Of a DNA stretch of 64,000 nt, positions 7,971 to 15,962 are shown piece by piece. Each line of letters starts with the position of its first letter. Within the stretch, counting starts at the first letter, position 1. The stretch comes from Lysinibacillus sphaericus (lineage in GTDB: Bacteria; Bacillota; Bacilli; Bacillales_A; Planococcaceae), in contig NZ_CP019980.1 in assembly GCF_002982115.1 (NCBI RefSeq), forward strand, positions 2,550,001 to 2,614,000, given 5' to 3'. The notes below the pieces were generated by a model. It saw nothing but the letters and a program-made list of their open reading frames with translations, had not been told where the DNA came from and ran no database searches. A program made the translations under genes and the position numbers.

Positions 7971-8933
7971 TCATACTTGATGAAATTTTATTAATTCCGA
8001 CAGAACTTCAATAATTCTTTTCTTAAGACTTGTTGGCTCAATAACTTTAATAGATTTATTGTATGGTAAGAGTAAATAAGGTACATATGTATGTATTATA
8101 TCTTTATCAAGAAGAAAAACTGCTTGATTTGAAGTCCGTGTTTGTAAATAATGTCCTAAAAACCAATGTTGGCAAATATCAGCCAATACACTTTTATCCC
8201 CATTAATAACCAAAGAAATAATCCTATCTTTATCTTCTATAGTTGGAAGAAGATTTTTTATAAAAATGTCACGTGCTGAAAAATTTTCTGGCCGGTTAAA
8301 ATTATTTTCGGTTAGCATTAGACTTTCAATTCGATCTACTCTAAAACTACGGATATCATTCCTCAGATGACAAAATCCAATCACATACCACTTATTATTC
8401 CAATAGATAATTCTGTACGGATCGACCAATCTATAATTTAATTGCTTTTCGCCACTTTTATGGTAAAGAATTTTTACTGAGTACCCGTCAGCTATGGCCT
8501 GCTCCAACTCCTTCAAAAAAGCTTCCATAGAGAGTGAACTTAATCGACTTATTACTTCAAGACTAGTTAAATGTTGGTTGATCTTTGTTTTCTGCTCTTG
8601 ATTTGAATATTTGCTTAGCTTTGAAATAGCCCTATTTAGTGCTTCGCCGCCATAATATCCAGCTTCTTCTGCAAAAACAGCAGCATGATAAAGTGAAGTT
8701 TGCTCCTCAAAATCAAAAAAAAGAGGAGCCTCAATAAAATTGTTCAATAAAGTGTATCCACCGTTATGCCCTGGTTCTGAAATTATAGGTACGCCACTTG
8801 TTGAAATTGTATCAATATAACGATACACAGTCCTTATATTCATCTCTAACTTTTCCGAAATTTGTTTTGCAGTAATTTTTTCACCTGAACGAAGCATCCA
8901 TAGAATTGCTAACATATTGTCAATTTTAGGCAT
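7971..8933 (-). CDS. HTH-WYL transcriptional regulator (YafY-type)
   Basis: Predicted DNA-binding regulator of 320 residues. Residues 1-60 form an HTH_11-type winged helix (LAILWMLRSGEKITAKQISE). The central part contains a WYL-type domain with the motif block WNNKWYVIGFCHLRNDIRSF, known to bind small ligands or nucleic acids, and the C-terminal WCX-like extension follows. It precedes the DJ-1/PfpI gene on the same strand, which is the most likely local target. No operator could be assigned. Confidence 0.85.
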   Translation of the reverse strand: MPKIDNMLAILWMLRSGEKITAKQISEKLEMNIRTVYRYIDTISTSGVPIISEPGHNGGYTLLNNFIEAPLFFDFEEQTSLYHAAVFAEEAGYYGGEALNRAISKLSKYSNQEQKTKINQHLTSLEVISRLSSLSMEAFLKELEQAIADGYSVKILYHKSGEKQLNYRLVDPYRIIYWNNKWYVIGFCHLRNDIRSFRVDRIESLMLTENNFNRPENFSARDIFIKNLLPTIEDKDRIISLVINGDKSVLADICQHWFLGHYLQTRTSNQAVFLLDKDIIHTYVPYLLLPYNKSIKVIEPTSLKKRIIEVLSELIKFHQV

Positions 8934-9217
8934 ATAATTCCACCTCTATATAGTATTTATTATCTATCATATAAGTTTATTTTTCTTAATTAGTTATAAG
9001 TAAACTCTAGTTTATCATTTAAATTTAACTTATTTCCTTGAATTAGATTATTCTGTCTTTTTAGTTTAAGTATAATTCTTAACAATCTATTTCTGATTTT
9101 TAGTATACCCCATCATCTGCGTTATTAGTTTAAGTAAAATTCCCCACTAGATAAGCATAAATCCCAATAGAGCACGATTATTGAGGAAGATTGATAACAC
9201 ATATTTTCTCTTTATTT
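8934..9217. other. Intergenic region at the edge of the prophage remnant
   Basis: About 280 AT-rich bases without a supported gene. No attachment-site repeat could be identified by eye. Confidence 0.45.
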
Positions 9218-9478
9218 TTACTCCTCTCTGCTAAATTTCTTTCTCCACTCGTAATAACTTACATAAGGTAAAGTCACACTTGGTGGCTTAACTTCTTTGT
9301 AAGCTTTGTTAAACGCCTGCCTATACGTTAGTCCTAAATCATCCATGTAGTCTCTGCCTCGTCTATATTCAGGAAGTTTATCGTTTACTAAGTAAATCGA
9401 AAGAAACCGGCACTGAATATCCATGGATGCAACGCCCCATATTCTCAATCCTGTGTGCCATTTCAGTGTAGCTTTCAC
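9218..9478 (-). CDS. Phage-derived fragment, unknown protein
   Basis: Open frame of 86 residues from GTG 9478, overlapping the end of the terminase fragment by four bases. The part after the internal ATG ([13 protein letters not shown]) looks protein-like and ends in a basic, aromatic tail (YEWRKKF). The first 18 codons overlap another frame that codes for a head-protein fragment, so the real coding part probably starts near 9424. I do not recognise it. It is most likely a decayed phage gene. Confidence 0.4.
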   Translation of the reverse strand: MKATLKWHTGLRIWGVASMDIQCRFLSIYLVNDKLPEYRRGRDYMDDLGLTYRQAFNKAYKEVKPPSVTLPYVSYYEWRKKFSREE

Positions 9479-9537
9479 CTGCTTGTAAACTTTGCGCTAT
9501 CTCGATATTCAAACTTCTTATAATGTCGTTCACTACA
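9396..9537 (-). pseudogene. Remnant of a phage minor head (MuF/gp7-like) protein
   Basis: In a frame different from the flanking ones the minus strand reads [20 protein letters not shown], then YTEMAHRIE. This resembles the segment of SPP1 gp7/Mu gpF-type head morphogenesis proteins that usually reads like GxSYxEMAxRIE. It begins right where the terminase frame stops making sense, and runs to a stop near 9396. Only a short internal piece is left. Confidence 0.5.
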
Positions 9538-9915
9538 TTCCTCCAACCAGATAAGTGAGATATTGTTGATTGATTTTAGCTTTTCTGGTTTATCCATACC
9601 TCGGAAGATGATTTTTGATCCGTTCGGAAACTTTACTGTCATTAGTGATGAGCTTATCTTCATACTTACCCCTAACCCCAAATCTTCGATGATTTCGCTA
9701 AATAAAGAAAACATACTTTCCCTGTGGGTATCGTAAACTTCACGAACGACTAAAGCTGTACGTTTTTCCTCAAGTAATTTAAAGATCATTTTTAATGCAG
9801 CATGATAGGATTTCGATGAGCCACAACCACCTTCGAGGAGTTGTGTCTTACAACGCCAGTCGAATAGTAAAGTTTCGAAATGTGGATATACTTCTTTTTC
9901 AATTAATAGTGTCAT
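9475..9915 (-). pseudogene. Phage terminase large subunit, N-terminal fragment
   Basis: Truncated DNA-packaging ATPase. It starts at ATG 9915 behind AAAGGAG, and the Walker A-like loop is [13 protein letters not shown]. Sequence typical of PBSX-type large terminases continues through [20 protein letters not shown] to the Walker B region [11 protein letters not shown], after which the sequence diverges and stops. A full protein would be over 400 residues with a nuclease domain; only about 130 remain. It lies in the order expected after the terS fragment, with hicAB between them. Confidence 0.8.
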
Positions 9916-9933
9916 TTTCTCAACTCCTTTATC

Positions 9934-10003
9934 ATTACACGCATTAAAGACACGTGTATTTTTTGCCCTACAATAGACACGCATTATTTATGCGTGTTAT
10001 AAT
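9934..10003 (+). promoter_or_regulatory. hicAB promoter with palindromic operator
   Basis: The -35-like TAGACA (9974-9979) and the -10 TATAAT (9998-10003) are 18 bases apart. The palindrome ACACGCAT-TATTT-ATGCGTGT (9977-9997) overlaps the -35 and fills the spacer up to the -10. Upstream lie further copies of the half-site, ACACGCAT (9937) and the small palindrome ACACGTGT (9950). This is where an autorepressing HicB would be expected to bind. Confidence 0.75.
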
Positions 10004-10026
10004 GATATTAGAAAGGAGGTAAGGTA

Positions 10027-10242
10027 ATGGAAAAGCAAGTGACCGTAAGAGAAGCGCTAAAAAGACTTAAGAAAGAAGGATTCATCGAATCTCACACTCA
10101 CAAAAGTCCAGGCAGTCATCAAAGATACATACATAAAGACGACCCAACGAGATTTGCAGACATTAGCTATCATAGTAGTGGTCAAGCGATTCCTAAAGGA
10201 ACTTTAAGAAGTATCGAACGGACATCAGGGGTTAAGTTTTAA
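10027..10242 (+). CDS. hicA: HicA-family toxin (mRNA interferase)
   Basis: 71-residue toxin predicted to cleave mRNA. The dsRBD-like HicA fold is visible: VREALKRLKKEGFIESHTHK, then the catalytic His in SPGSHQRYIHK, and the C-terminal IPKGTLRSIERTSG. AAAGGAGGT lies upstream of ATG 10027. It is directly followed, 84 bases on, by the HicB gene, in the usual toxin-first order. The pair sits between remnants of two phage terminase genes and is read in the opposite direction to them. Confidence 0.9.
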   Translation: MEKQVTVREALKRLKKEGFIESHTHKSPGSHQRYIHKDDPTRFADISYHSSGQAIPKGTLRSIERTSGVKF

Positions 10243-10326
10243 CCCCTCTGCTTTGCTTATTACCTTACCTCGTATGAAAAAACAAATAATAATTAAATAA
10301 AACTAAATCAGAAATGAGGTTTTAAG

Positions 10327-10758
10327 TTGAGTTACCCAAATCATTTTATCTTTCCTGTAGTTGTTGAAGTTGCTGAAGGTGGTTTAGGAATGTATTTCCC
10401 TGATTTCGAAGGAACTGCCATCCTGGCCGAAAATATTACTTCTGGTATTCGAGAAGCTAAAGAAATGTTGGCATTTCGTATTTTAGAATTAGAAGAAAAG
10501 GACTTACCTGTTCCTGCACCTTCTACTCCAGAAAGCATCGAGCTATTAGATTCTACTGATCGAACTGTATTTATTGACGTCTATATGCCCCCATACCGTA
10601 ACGAAGCAGCTAACAAAGCAGTAACTAAAAACTGTACGCTACCTCGCTGGTTAAGAGATGCAGCTGAAGATGCCGGTTTAAACTTCTCTCAGATACTTCA
10701 AGCATCCCTTAAAGAAGCTCTTGGTATTGAACAAAACGACAAAAAAGCAGCCAATTAA
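10327..10758 (+). CDS. hicB: HicB-family antitoxin
   Basis: 143-residue antitoxin. The N-terminal partial RNase H-like fold is seen (FPVVVEVAEGGLGMYFPDF, then EGTAILAENITSGIREAKEM), and residues after about 100 form a DNA-binding domain (LPRWLRDAAEDAGLNFSQIL). The protein should neutralise HicA and repress the promoter upstream. The start is TTG 10327 with GAGGT about eight bases upstream. The gene ends in a hairpin terminator overlapping its stop codon. Confidence 0.9.
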   Translation: MSYPNHFIFPVVVEVAEGGLGMYFPDFEGTAILAENITSGIREAKEMLAFRILELEEKDLPVPAPSTPESIELLDSTDRTVFIDVYMPPYRNEAANKAVTKNCTLPRWLRDAAEDAGLNFSQILQASLKEALGIEQNDKKAAN

Positions 10759-10774
10759 GGTTGCTTTTTTTTGC
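10740..10774 (+). terminator. hicB terminator
   Basis: AAAAAGCAGCC-AATTAA-GGTTGCTTTTTTTT overlaps the hicB stop codon, with a six-base-pair core stem (one G-T pair) and a long U-run. Confidence 0.75.
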
Positions 10775-10926
10775 TGACAATATTAATTTCTATAGGTTTA
10801 TTTTGTTGATCAGAACCAAGCTTTTCAATCTCCAATTTGGTTTTATCAATATTCACCTGCATCTGCTCTAGCTTCAATCGACTTTCATCATCCATATATA
10901 CCATTTCTTCAAACTGACGAATATTT
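10755..10926 (-). pseudogene. Phage terminase small subunit, C-terminal fragment
   Basis: The minus strand holds an open stretch without its own start that reads FEEMVYMDDESRLKLEQMQV and ends KPIEINIVSKKKQP. Such a coiled helix followed by a P-I-E-I-x-I-V tail is typical of small terminase subunits of Firmicute phages. A stop lies just upstream in frame, so only the end of the gene is left. Its 3' end overlaps the hicB terminator. Confidence 0.6.
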
Positions 10927-11163
10927 AATTATCATTTCATGTGCACAGTGTCGTTTTGTACGTGTCCTTACTAAATACGGTAGATTACAATAATTTAAAC
11001 ATTCCTGTTATACCATCGTATCAGAGTTGTCGCATCTATATTTTTAATTTGTACATGTTGTAATCGCTCCGTTCTTCCCCCCGGCACAAGCCCTGAGTAA
11101 AAGTGAAAGTCATTGAGATGCGATTAATAGGTGCACCAATTAAATAGAAGTTTATTTTAATAT
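10927..11163. other. Intergenic region after the prophage remnant
   Basis: About 240 bases without a supported gene. Confidence 0.5.
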
Positions 11164-11195
11164 AAAAAAGCCATTTCCGATTCGGAAACGACTTA
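11164..11195 (-). terminator. Terminator of the Cys/Ser-rich small protein gene
   Basis: On the minus strand AGTCGTTTCCGA pairs with TCGGAAATGGCT and is followed by TTTTTTAT. It starts a few bases after the stop codon. Confidence 0.8.
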
Positions 11196-11199
11196 AAAA

Positions 11200-11442
11200 T
11201 TAATCGCACGAAGAACCTCCAGAATCACTGTTACTTGAAGTGGTGTCTGAACAATCATTTCTATCTGTATCTTGTAACGAAAAGACTGAACCTGATGAAA
11301 TAAAATCAGTTGTATTATTTCCTGAATAGTTAGAACGGCTTCGATTGGTAGAACTATAGTTAGTACTTCTTATCTTTTTTAAGGTAATTATAATCCCTAC
11401 TATCAAGACTAAAATTACTATTGCAATAAAGAACTCCCCCAC
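11200..11442 (-). CDS. Small membrane protein with Ser/Asp/Cys-rich tail
   Basis: 80 residues from GTG 11442 behind GGGGGTG. Residues 4-22 are one hydrophobic segment (FFIAIVILVLIVGIIITL), followed by a basic stretch, a Ser/Asn-rich linker and an acidic Ser-rich end finishing GGSSCD. The low-complexity tail resembles a flexible surface or cytoplasmic extension. No family recognised. It has its own terminator. Confidence 0.55.
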   Translation of the reverse strand: MGEFFIAIVILVLIVGIIITLKKIRSTNYSSTNRSRSNYSGNNTTDFISSGSVFSLQDTDRNDCSDTTSSNSDSGGSSCD

Positions 11443-11594
11443 GCATTACACCCCCTTTGTACAACAGTTTAATTTTACCATTGAAAAACAAATTAATCAT
11501 TAGCTTACTCTCAAAAGCAAGTACCTGTAATTCAGCAGGGAGAGTTGTGGTTATATTTGCTATAATTTAATTAAAAATATTGGGAGGTATTACA

Positions 11595-11723
11595 ATGGAT
11601 TCTTCTGCTATATTTACTATTTCAATAGCGATTGCAGCTTTCTTCATTACTGGTATTAATGAAAAGAAAATTAAAAAATTAGAAAAACGAGTTGAAGAGC
11701 TTGAAAGAAACAAGGAATTTTAA
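11595..11723 (+). CDS. 42-residue single-pass membrane protein with coiled coil
   Basis: Short gene with a clear GGGAGGT eight bases before ATG 11595 and a perfect terminator after it. Residues 5-20 are hydrophobic (AIFTISIAIAAFFITG) and residues 23-40 are a charged helix (EKKIKKLEKRVEELERNK). The design is the same as in the 54-residue protein at 4177. Function unknown. Confidence 0.7.
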   Translation: MDSSAIFTISIAIAAFFITGINEKKIKKLEKRVEELERNKEF

Positions 11724-11740
11724 TTATATAATAGTATTCT

Positions 11741-11770
11741 AGAGCGATAGTAATCGCTCTATATTTTTTT
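11741..11770 (+). terminator. Terminator of the 42-residue protein gene
   Basis: AGAGCGAT-AGTA-ATCGCTCT is a perfect stem followed by ATATTTTTTT, 17 bases after the stop. Confidence 0.9.
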
Positions 11771-12209
11771 ACTTTCCCCATTTGTTGAAAACCTTTGTCC
11801 TCACTGAAACCACTATGAACTTATTTTAAGAAGTCATTGCCTCCAAACTTATCAAGATTATATTTCTCAATTTGAACAAATTGACAATATTTCTGACAAC
11901 ACATCCACTGTCTTGAATTATGGTGGACTGCACCACTACACAACCTTCAGACGAATAGAATCATCAGTTTGAACGCCATCACTAACTATTGATAATTTTT
12001 TATATTTCCCTCTCATTAGGTGTTTCTATCAGGTATTATGCCTTGCTAGACAGTCTCACCTTTGTTTATATTTTCACTTATTAGTTTTTCTATTTAATTT
12101 TTATTAAAAAAGACTTGGTTAATATGACTAGAGAATGTAACAGAGCATTGCATACTATAAAAATGTAATCTGCAGATTATAACTTTTTGTTTGAAGGAGG
12201 TGAATATAT
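11771..12209. other. Intergenic region upstream of the 113-residue protein
   Basis: About 440 bases with no supported gene. CATACTATA at 12151 matches the -10 pattern CATAnnnTA of sigma-K type sporulation promoters, but no matching -35 was found. The minus strand has short protein-like stretches (SIVSDGVQTDDSIRLKVV) interrupted by stops, possibly a decayed gene. Confidence 0.3.
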
Positions 12210-12551
12210 ATGCCTTTAACTACTGGTCCAATTGAAAATACAGGTAATCTACCAGCTAATGCCTCTAGTGTGCGTGTCAAAATTCTTAATCTAACTGGAG
12301 GTTCTCTATCTGGAGTAGTCCGCGTTTATCGACTTAATGGCACAAGACAATTACTATCTACAACTCCTTTTTTAGCCGCTGCAAATGCTTCTACTTTTGT
12401 AACACCAAGTGTAGCTGGTTCGTTCCAATATGAAGTTGAAATTGCTCCGAATCAAACTGGTGGATTATATAGCGTTTACGGGCGAACAGCATCAGGTGTT
12501 ATCATTGATGCTCAAAGATTTGTGAACTCAGAATTAACACAAATTCTTTAA
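12210..12551 (+). CDS. Hypothetical beta-rich protein
   Basis: 113 residues from ATG 12210 behind a very strong GAAGGAGGTGA. There is no signal peptide or membrane segment. The sequence is rich in Thr, Ser, Val and Gly with alternating hydrophobic residues (VRVKILNLTGGSLSGVVRVY), suggesting a beta-sandwich such as those found in spore-surface or phage-tail accessory proteins. I do not recognise the family; a spore-coat role is only a guess, prompted by a possible sporulation-type -10 upstream. Confidence 0.55.
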   Translation: MPLTTGPIENTGNLPANASSVRVKILNLTGGSLSGVVRVYRLNGTRQLLSTTPFLAAANASTFVTPSVAGSFQYEVEIAPNQTGGLYSVYGRTASGVIIDAQRFVNSELTQIL

Positions 12552-12945
12552 TTTTATAAATCTAAGGGTTAAAAACGTATAAGCCCTATTTTTTACATGC
12601 TTATATTGTTGACCAAAAGGCATAAAGAAGTGCACTCTTTATGCCTTTCGTTATTTTTAGCTCTATTTGAACATTCCTAATGTCTTATTGGAAATATGGT
12701 TGTAAGGTCAGGAAATAAAAAAATTTCCCGGGTAAGCGCAAGAAACGACATGTTTTAGCTAAACTAGCAAAAGCATTGCTCACGGATTCTTAAAAACCCC
12801 CTATCCCTGTTGATAAAGGCATGCAATTCTCTAAGATTCTAATGTCGATTTAGCTCACTTCTAGCATCCCGTTCCATATTTCTTGTGAATCAAAAAAGAA
12901 CTTACGTTTGTTTATTACCCTTTTATCCGTAGTGAGCTTTAACTA
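12552..12945. other. Intergenic region between convergent genes
   Basis: About 390 bases. It contains the 13-base-pair hairpin at 12616. A short plus-strand string near 12735-12792 (KRKKRHVLAKLAKALLTDS) looks protein-like but has no start signal. Confidence 0.4.
12616..12648. terminator. Bidirectional terminator hairpin
   Basis: AAAGGCATAAAGA-AGTGCAC-TCTTTATGCCTTT is a perfect 13-base-pair stem between the 113-residue gene and the convergent 566-residue gene. Confidence 0.75.
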
Positions 12946-14646
12946 TTAATTTAAAGTAAAATTGTTAGATTGATCCACTACTAATGCCATCGCTAAAGCG
13001 TAGAATGCTCGTCGTGCTCCAGCACAGTTTGGAGATTCTTTATCAGTCGTAGTAAGGTCTGTAGCTAAATCAACAGTCCCATTTGTATTGCAAGCATCGG
13101 CTAATATATCTAGGCGGGCTAAATCCCAAAGACCTGAACGACCATGGGAAGGAAACTTACTTTGACCATGTAATGATTGCCCAATATCAAGTTGCAGTTT
13201 TATGGCCTTTGATACTTTATTATCAATGCTTGTAGAACCTTGCCCCGTAACGCCAGGATAAACATTAAATAATCCAATCATTGCTTGATTGATGCCCTCA
13301 CCTTTATTAGGCATTTGCCATGGATTCTTCATTAATTCTGATGAACCCAACATGGCATTCTCAGGAATGTACATTCCCCAATATTTAGCATGGCTAAACA
13401 AATGACTAATTAGGTTATTTTTAATAATTGCATAGTTATCAAAAATAGCCTCGTAAGTATTAATTAACTGCGTAACCATAACTGCCGAATCCGAATCGTT
13501 ATTAGGAACAAGACTGTTCCATGATGAAGCTGTCGGATTTTCTATTAAGCTTGCATAGATTTGCAAGAATGTTATAGCAAATGCATTATATGCTGGAGAA
13601 TCGAATCGGGCACGTAACATATTATTTGTCAGGTTCACTTCAGAAAACCCATGCACTGGAAGAACCCTTTTTGCAGATAATGAATTGTTATAGGGCTCTT
13701 GCTGGAAACAACCTTTAGAGGCATTAGCCACTGAAGTATTGATTCCCCATTGAGTATAACTAAGTACATCACGAATTGCGTTTTTCAAATTATGTGCAGG
13801 TTCTAAGGAAGCTCCAGTCTCATGAACCTTTACATCATATATATGTGCTGCCATCCAACACGCAATCGCATTCAGCGAAGAATTCAGAATAAATCTTTGG
13901 TTTTTCGTATTAAAATCTGCATGATGGTTCAAATAATTTTTACTACTAGTTCCTGGTTGAATACCAGCAAACACAACCTTTCCTCCATCATCAAGAACTG
14001 TTTGTTTATCTAAGTAAGTTTTCTGTGGATCTGTTAATGGCTCTGCCGTTGTTATCCAATAGGCAATTTGACCGGCATATGGCCCCGTAGCAAAACGGTA
14101 CGATTTTTCTACATCATCATATGTCCAAGCAGATGGCGTACGATAGTACATAATAATATGGTATTCTTTAGAATTTAATACTTCATTAGCAAAATGGTTT
14201 CGGTATTGCGCTAACAACGCATCTAAATTAGAAAAGGAAACATCGCTCTGTGTTTCATCTAACTTTTTTAGCATTGCTGCACCTAAATAAATTAAGCCTG
14301 CTAATTGATCAATTGGATTTGTTGGGAAATTTAATGCTTTATCGATTAGTTTTGGAATAATTATATTAACAATTTCCTTGTAAACTTCATCACGTTCTCC
14401 AGTTTGAGCCTTTTGTTGGGCGAACTGAGCACAAAACATCATTAATTGCCCAACACCTTGTTGTATTGGAGAGGAATTGAATGTTTCACTAGAACCATTT
14501 AATAAATAGTTTTGGATAAATTTTCGTACTCGTGGATATCGGCCTTTATCCTTTTTATAAGGATGTTTTAAAGATGACGGCTCAGTAGTTAGTAGAAATG
14601 CCTCTGCGAAGGCATGAGCTTCTTGTAATGCTGTAAATTGTGTCAA
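12946..14646 (-). CDS. Large hypothetical protein, mostly helical
   Basis: 566 residues starting with TTG 14646, with AGGAGTG seven to eight bases upstream. No signal peptide and no membrane segment. The protein is rich in aromatic and Asn/Gln residues with regular hydrophobic helices (for example GVGQLMMFCAQFAQQKAQT and LNAIACWMAAHIYDVKV). No nucleotide-binding, protease or nuclease motif was found. I do not recognise a family; an alpha-helical enzyme or a toxin-like structural protein are both possible. It stands alone, with about 340 bases of non-coding DNA in front. Confidence 0.6.
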   Translation of the reverse strand: MTQFTALQEAHAFAEAFLLTTEPSSLKHPYKKDKGRYPRVRKFIQNYLLNGSSETFNSSPIQQGVGQLMMFCAQFAQQKAQTGERDEVYKEIVNIIIPKLIDKALNFPTNPIDQLAGLIYLGAAMLKKLDETQSDVSFSNLDALLAQYRNHFANEVLNSKEYHIIMYYRTPSAWTYDDVEKSYRFATGPYAGQIAYWITTAEPLTDPQKTYLDKQTVLDDGGKVVFAGIQPGTSSKNYLNHHADFNTKNQRFILNSSLNAIACWMAAHIYDVKVHETGASLEPAHNLKNAIRDVLSYTQWGINTSVANASKGCFQQEPYNNSLSAKRVLPVHGFSEVNLTNNMLRARFDSPAYNAFAITFLQIYASLIENPTASSWNSLVPNNDSDSAVMVTQLINTYEAIFDNYAIIKNNLISHLFSHAKYWGMYIPENAMLGSSELMKNPWQMPNKGEGINQAMIGLFNVYPGVTGQGSTSIDNKVSKAIKLQLDIGQSLHGQSKFPSHGRSGLWDLARLDILADACNTNGTVDLATDLTTTDKESPNCAGARRAFYALAMALVVDQSNNFTLN

Positions 14647-14989
14647 ATCAAATCACTCCTATTTTTTCATCGTTAATAAATATACATTTTGCCAAGATTT
14701 ATAATTGTAGCGTACTGGTCAGTTATCATTCTATTATGAAGCTAATACATAAATAGAAATATTTACCTTAATACCCCTTTATTATACATGTTAAACTTTT
14801 AAATCCATAATATGTAATATCATTAACCTGATCTCTCGAAGTTTTAAGCTTGACCAAGCAATACAAAAAACAGAATTAATCTATGTAGAATTAACTCTGT
14901 TTTTAAATCGAATATTTAATTCTAGCACTAGATTATAAAAGAGAAAGCGGTCGGTTTGCCCAAAATATTTCCAAACACTAGGGGTGTTA
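14647..14989. other. Intergenic region
   Basis: About 340 bases, AT-rich. The only structure seen is the terminator hairpin at 14865. Confidence 0.5.
14865..14915 (-). terminator. Terminator of the ester-cyclase-like gene
   Basis: On the minus strand AAACAGAGTTAATTC pairs, with a bulge, with GATTAATTCTGTTT and is followed by TTTTG. Confidence 0.6.
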
Positions 14990-15340
14990 TTAATTTTTAT
15001 TGCGTTCCAGTTGTTTTTCCATACCAGCACGATCAATTTGAATCCAATATTCTGCTATTTTTTCATTTTCAATGCGGTATACAGCACTTGCTATTTCAAT
15101 GACTGGAAGACCTGTAGGCTGAAATCCATCAACTTCACCAATATGCTTGCCAACCTGTTTCCAGCGAACATAAACTTTAAAATCTTGGACCATCAACTCT
15201 TGAATTTCTAATGAGAAGTCACCATAAGCCTCTATCATTTCTTTTACATGATCAGCGTATTCTTTAGGCGTTCTTAGTACTGTTAATTCCTCTTCAGAGA
15301 TTACTTGGTGGGCCAATACTTGCTCTGCCATTAATTCCAC
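14990..15340 (-). CDS. SnoaL-like ester cyclase, 5' end shifted out of frame
   Basis: 116 visible residues of the SnoaL-like polyketide/ester cyclase family (NTF2-like fold), from an in-frame GTG at 15340. The open frame extends upstream and reads KEVRSGRNPDYAVELMAEQV, which matches the usual start of this family. A normal start, ATG 15392 with GGAGGG upstream (M-T-P-K-L), lies in another frame, so a one-base shift near 15377-15382 separates it from the body. Either the gene is a recent pseudogene, it uses the internal GTG, or the sequence has an error. Substrate unknown. Confidence 0.65.
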   Translation of the reverse strand: MELMAEQVLAHQVISEEELTVLRTPKEYADHVKEMIEAYGDFSLEIQELMVQDFKVYVRWKQVGKHIGEVDGFQPTGLPVIEIASAVYRIENEKIAEYWIQIDRAGMEKQLERNKN

Positions 15341-15653
15341 TGCGTAATCTGGATTACGCCCCGAACGTACTTCTTTAAAGCTTTGGTGTCATTTGAACCC
15401 TCCACTGAACTTTACTATATATTTTGGTGAAGATCATTAAATATTTCCATGATTAATCATAATGCGAACGCTTATAAATTGAAACGTTTATCTTGTCTTG
15501 TTTTGTACTCAAAATCATCACTTTGTCCATTGGCAAAAGTGTTTAATATAGGAGCTAAACCATTTTATGCCTAACTTTTGATTTAAACTCTCGAATTAAA
15601 AAATGGATAAGGAATAAGATGTAATAAGGATTTTCGGTTAGGGAGGTGAAAAG

Positions 15654-15917
15654 ATGAGTAAAAACAAGGATAATTTTACTGATCTTTTAGCGGGTATGGA
15701 AAATGATGCTGCTAAGCTAGCAGTTATTGCGGGAATTATTACTACATTAGGAGATGTCTTAGCTACTATCGCAGCAATAATGGCATTGGAGGAAGCACAG
15801 AAATCAAACAACAATAATAATAATAATAATAATTCAAACAAAATTGATGAATTAGAAAAACAAGTTCAATATTTAACAAAGGAACTACATAAACTTAAAC
15901 ATTCAAGAAAAGTTTAG
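15654..15917 (+). CDS. Small protein with poly-Asn tract and coiled coil
   Basis: 87 residues from ATG 15654 with GGGAGGTG upstream. A hydrophobic, Ala/Ile-rich helix occupies residues 19-46, followed by a run of nine Asn codons (mostly AAT, 15810-15836) and a charged heptad-type helix (DELEKQVQYLTKELHKL). The AAT run is a potential slippage tract that changes length without shifting frame. Function unknown; the gene ends in a long palindrome. Confidence 0.65.
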   Translation: MSKNKDNFTDLLAGMENDAAKLAVIAGIITTLGDVLATIAAIMALEEAQKSNNNNNNNNNSNKIDELEKQVQYLTKELHKLKHSRKV

Positions 15918-15961
15918 TGTCAGGCACACAAACAATTCAGAATTGTTTGTGTGCCTGACAC
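15917..15961. repeat. 22-bp perfect palindrome, GTGTCAGGCAC-type
   Basis: GTGTCAGGCACACAAACAAT-TC is followed after one base by its exact reverse complement. It overlaps the stop codon region of the poly-Asn gene and ends just before the convergent lysozyme gene. A related palindrome (GTGTCAAGCAC / GTGCCTGACAC) lies at 25556. It probably works as a bidirectional terminator and looks like a dispersed repeat. Confidence 0.8.
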
Positions 15962-15962
15962 C

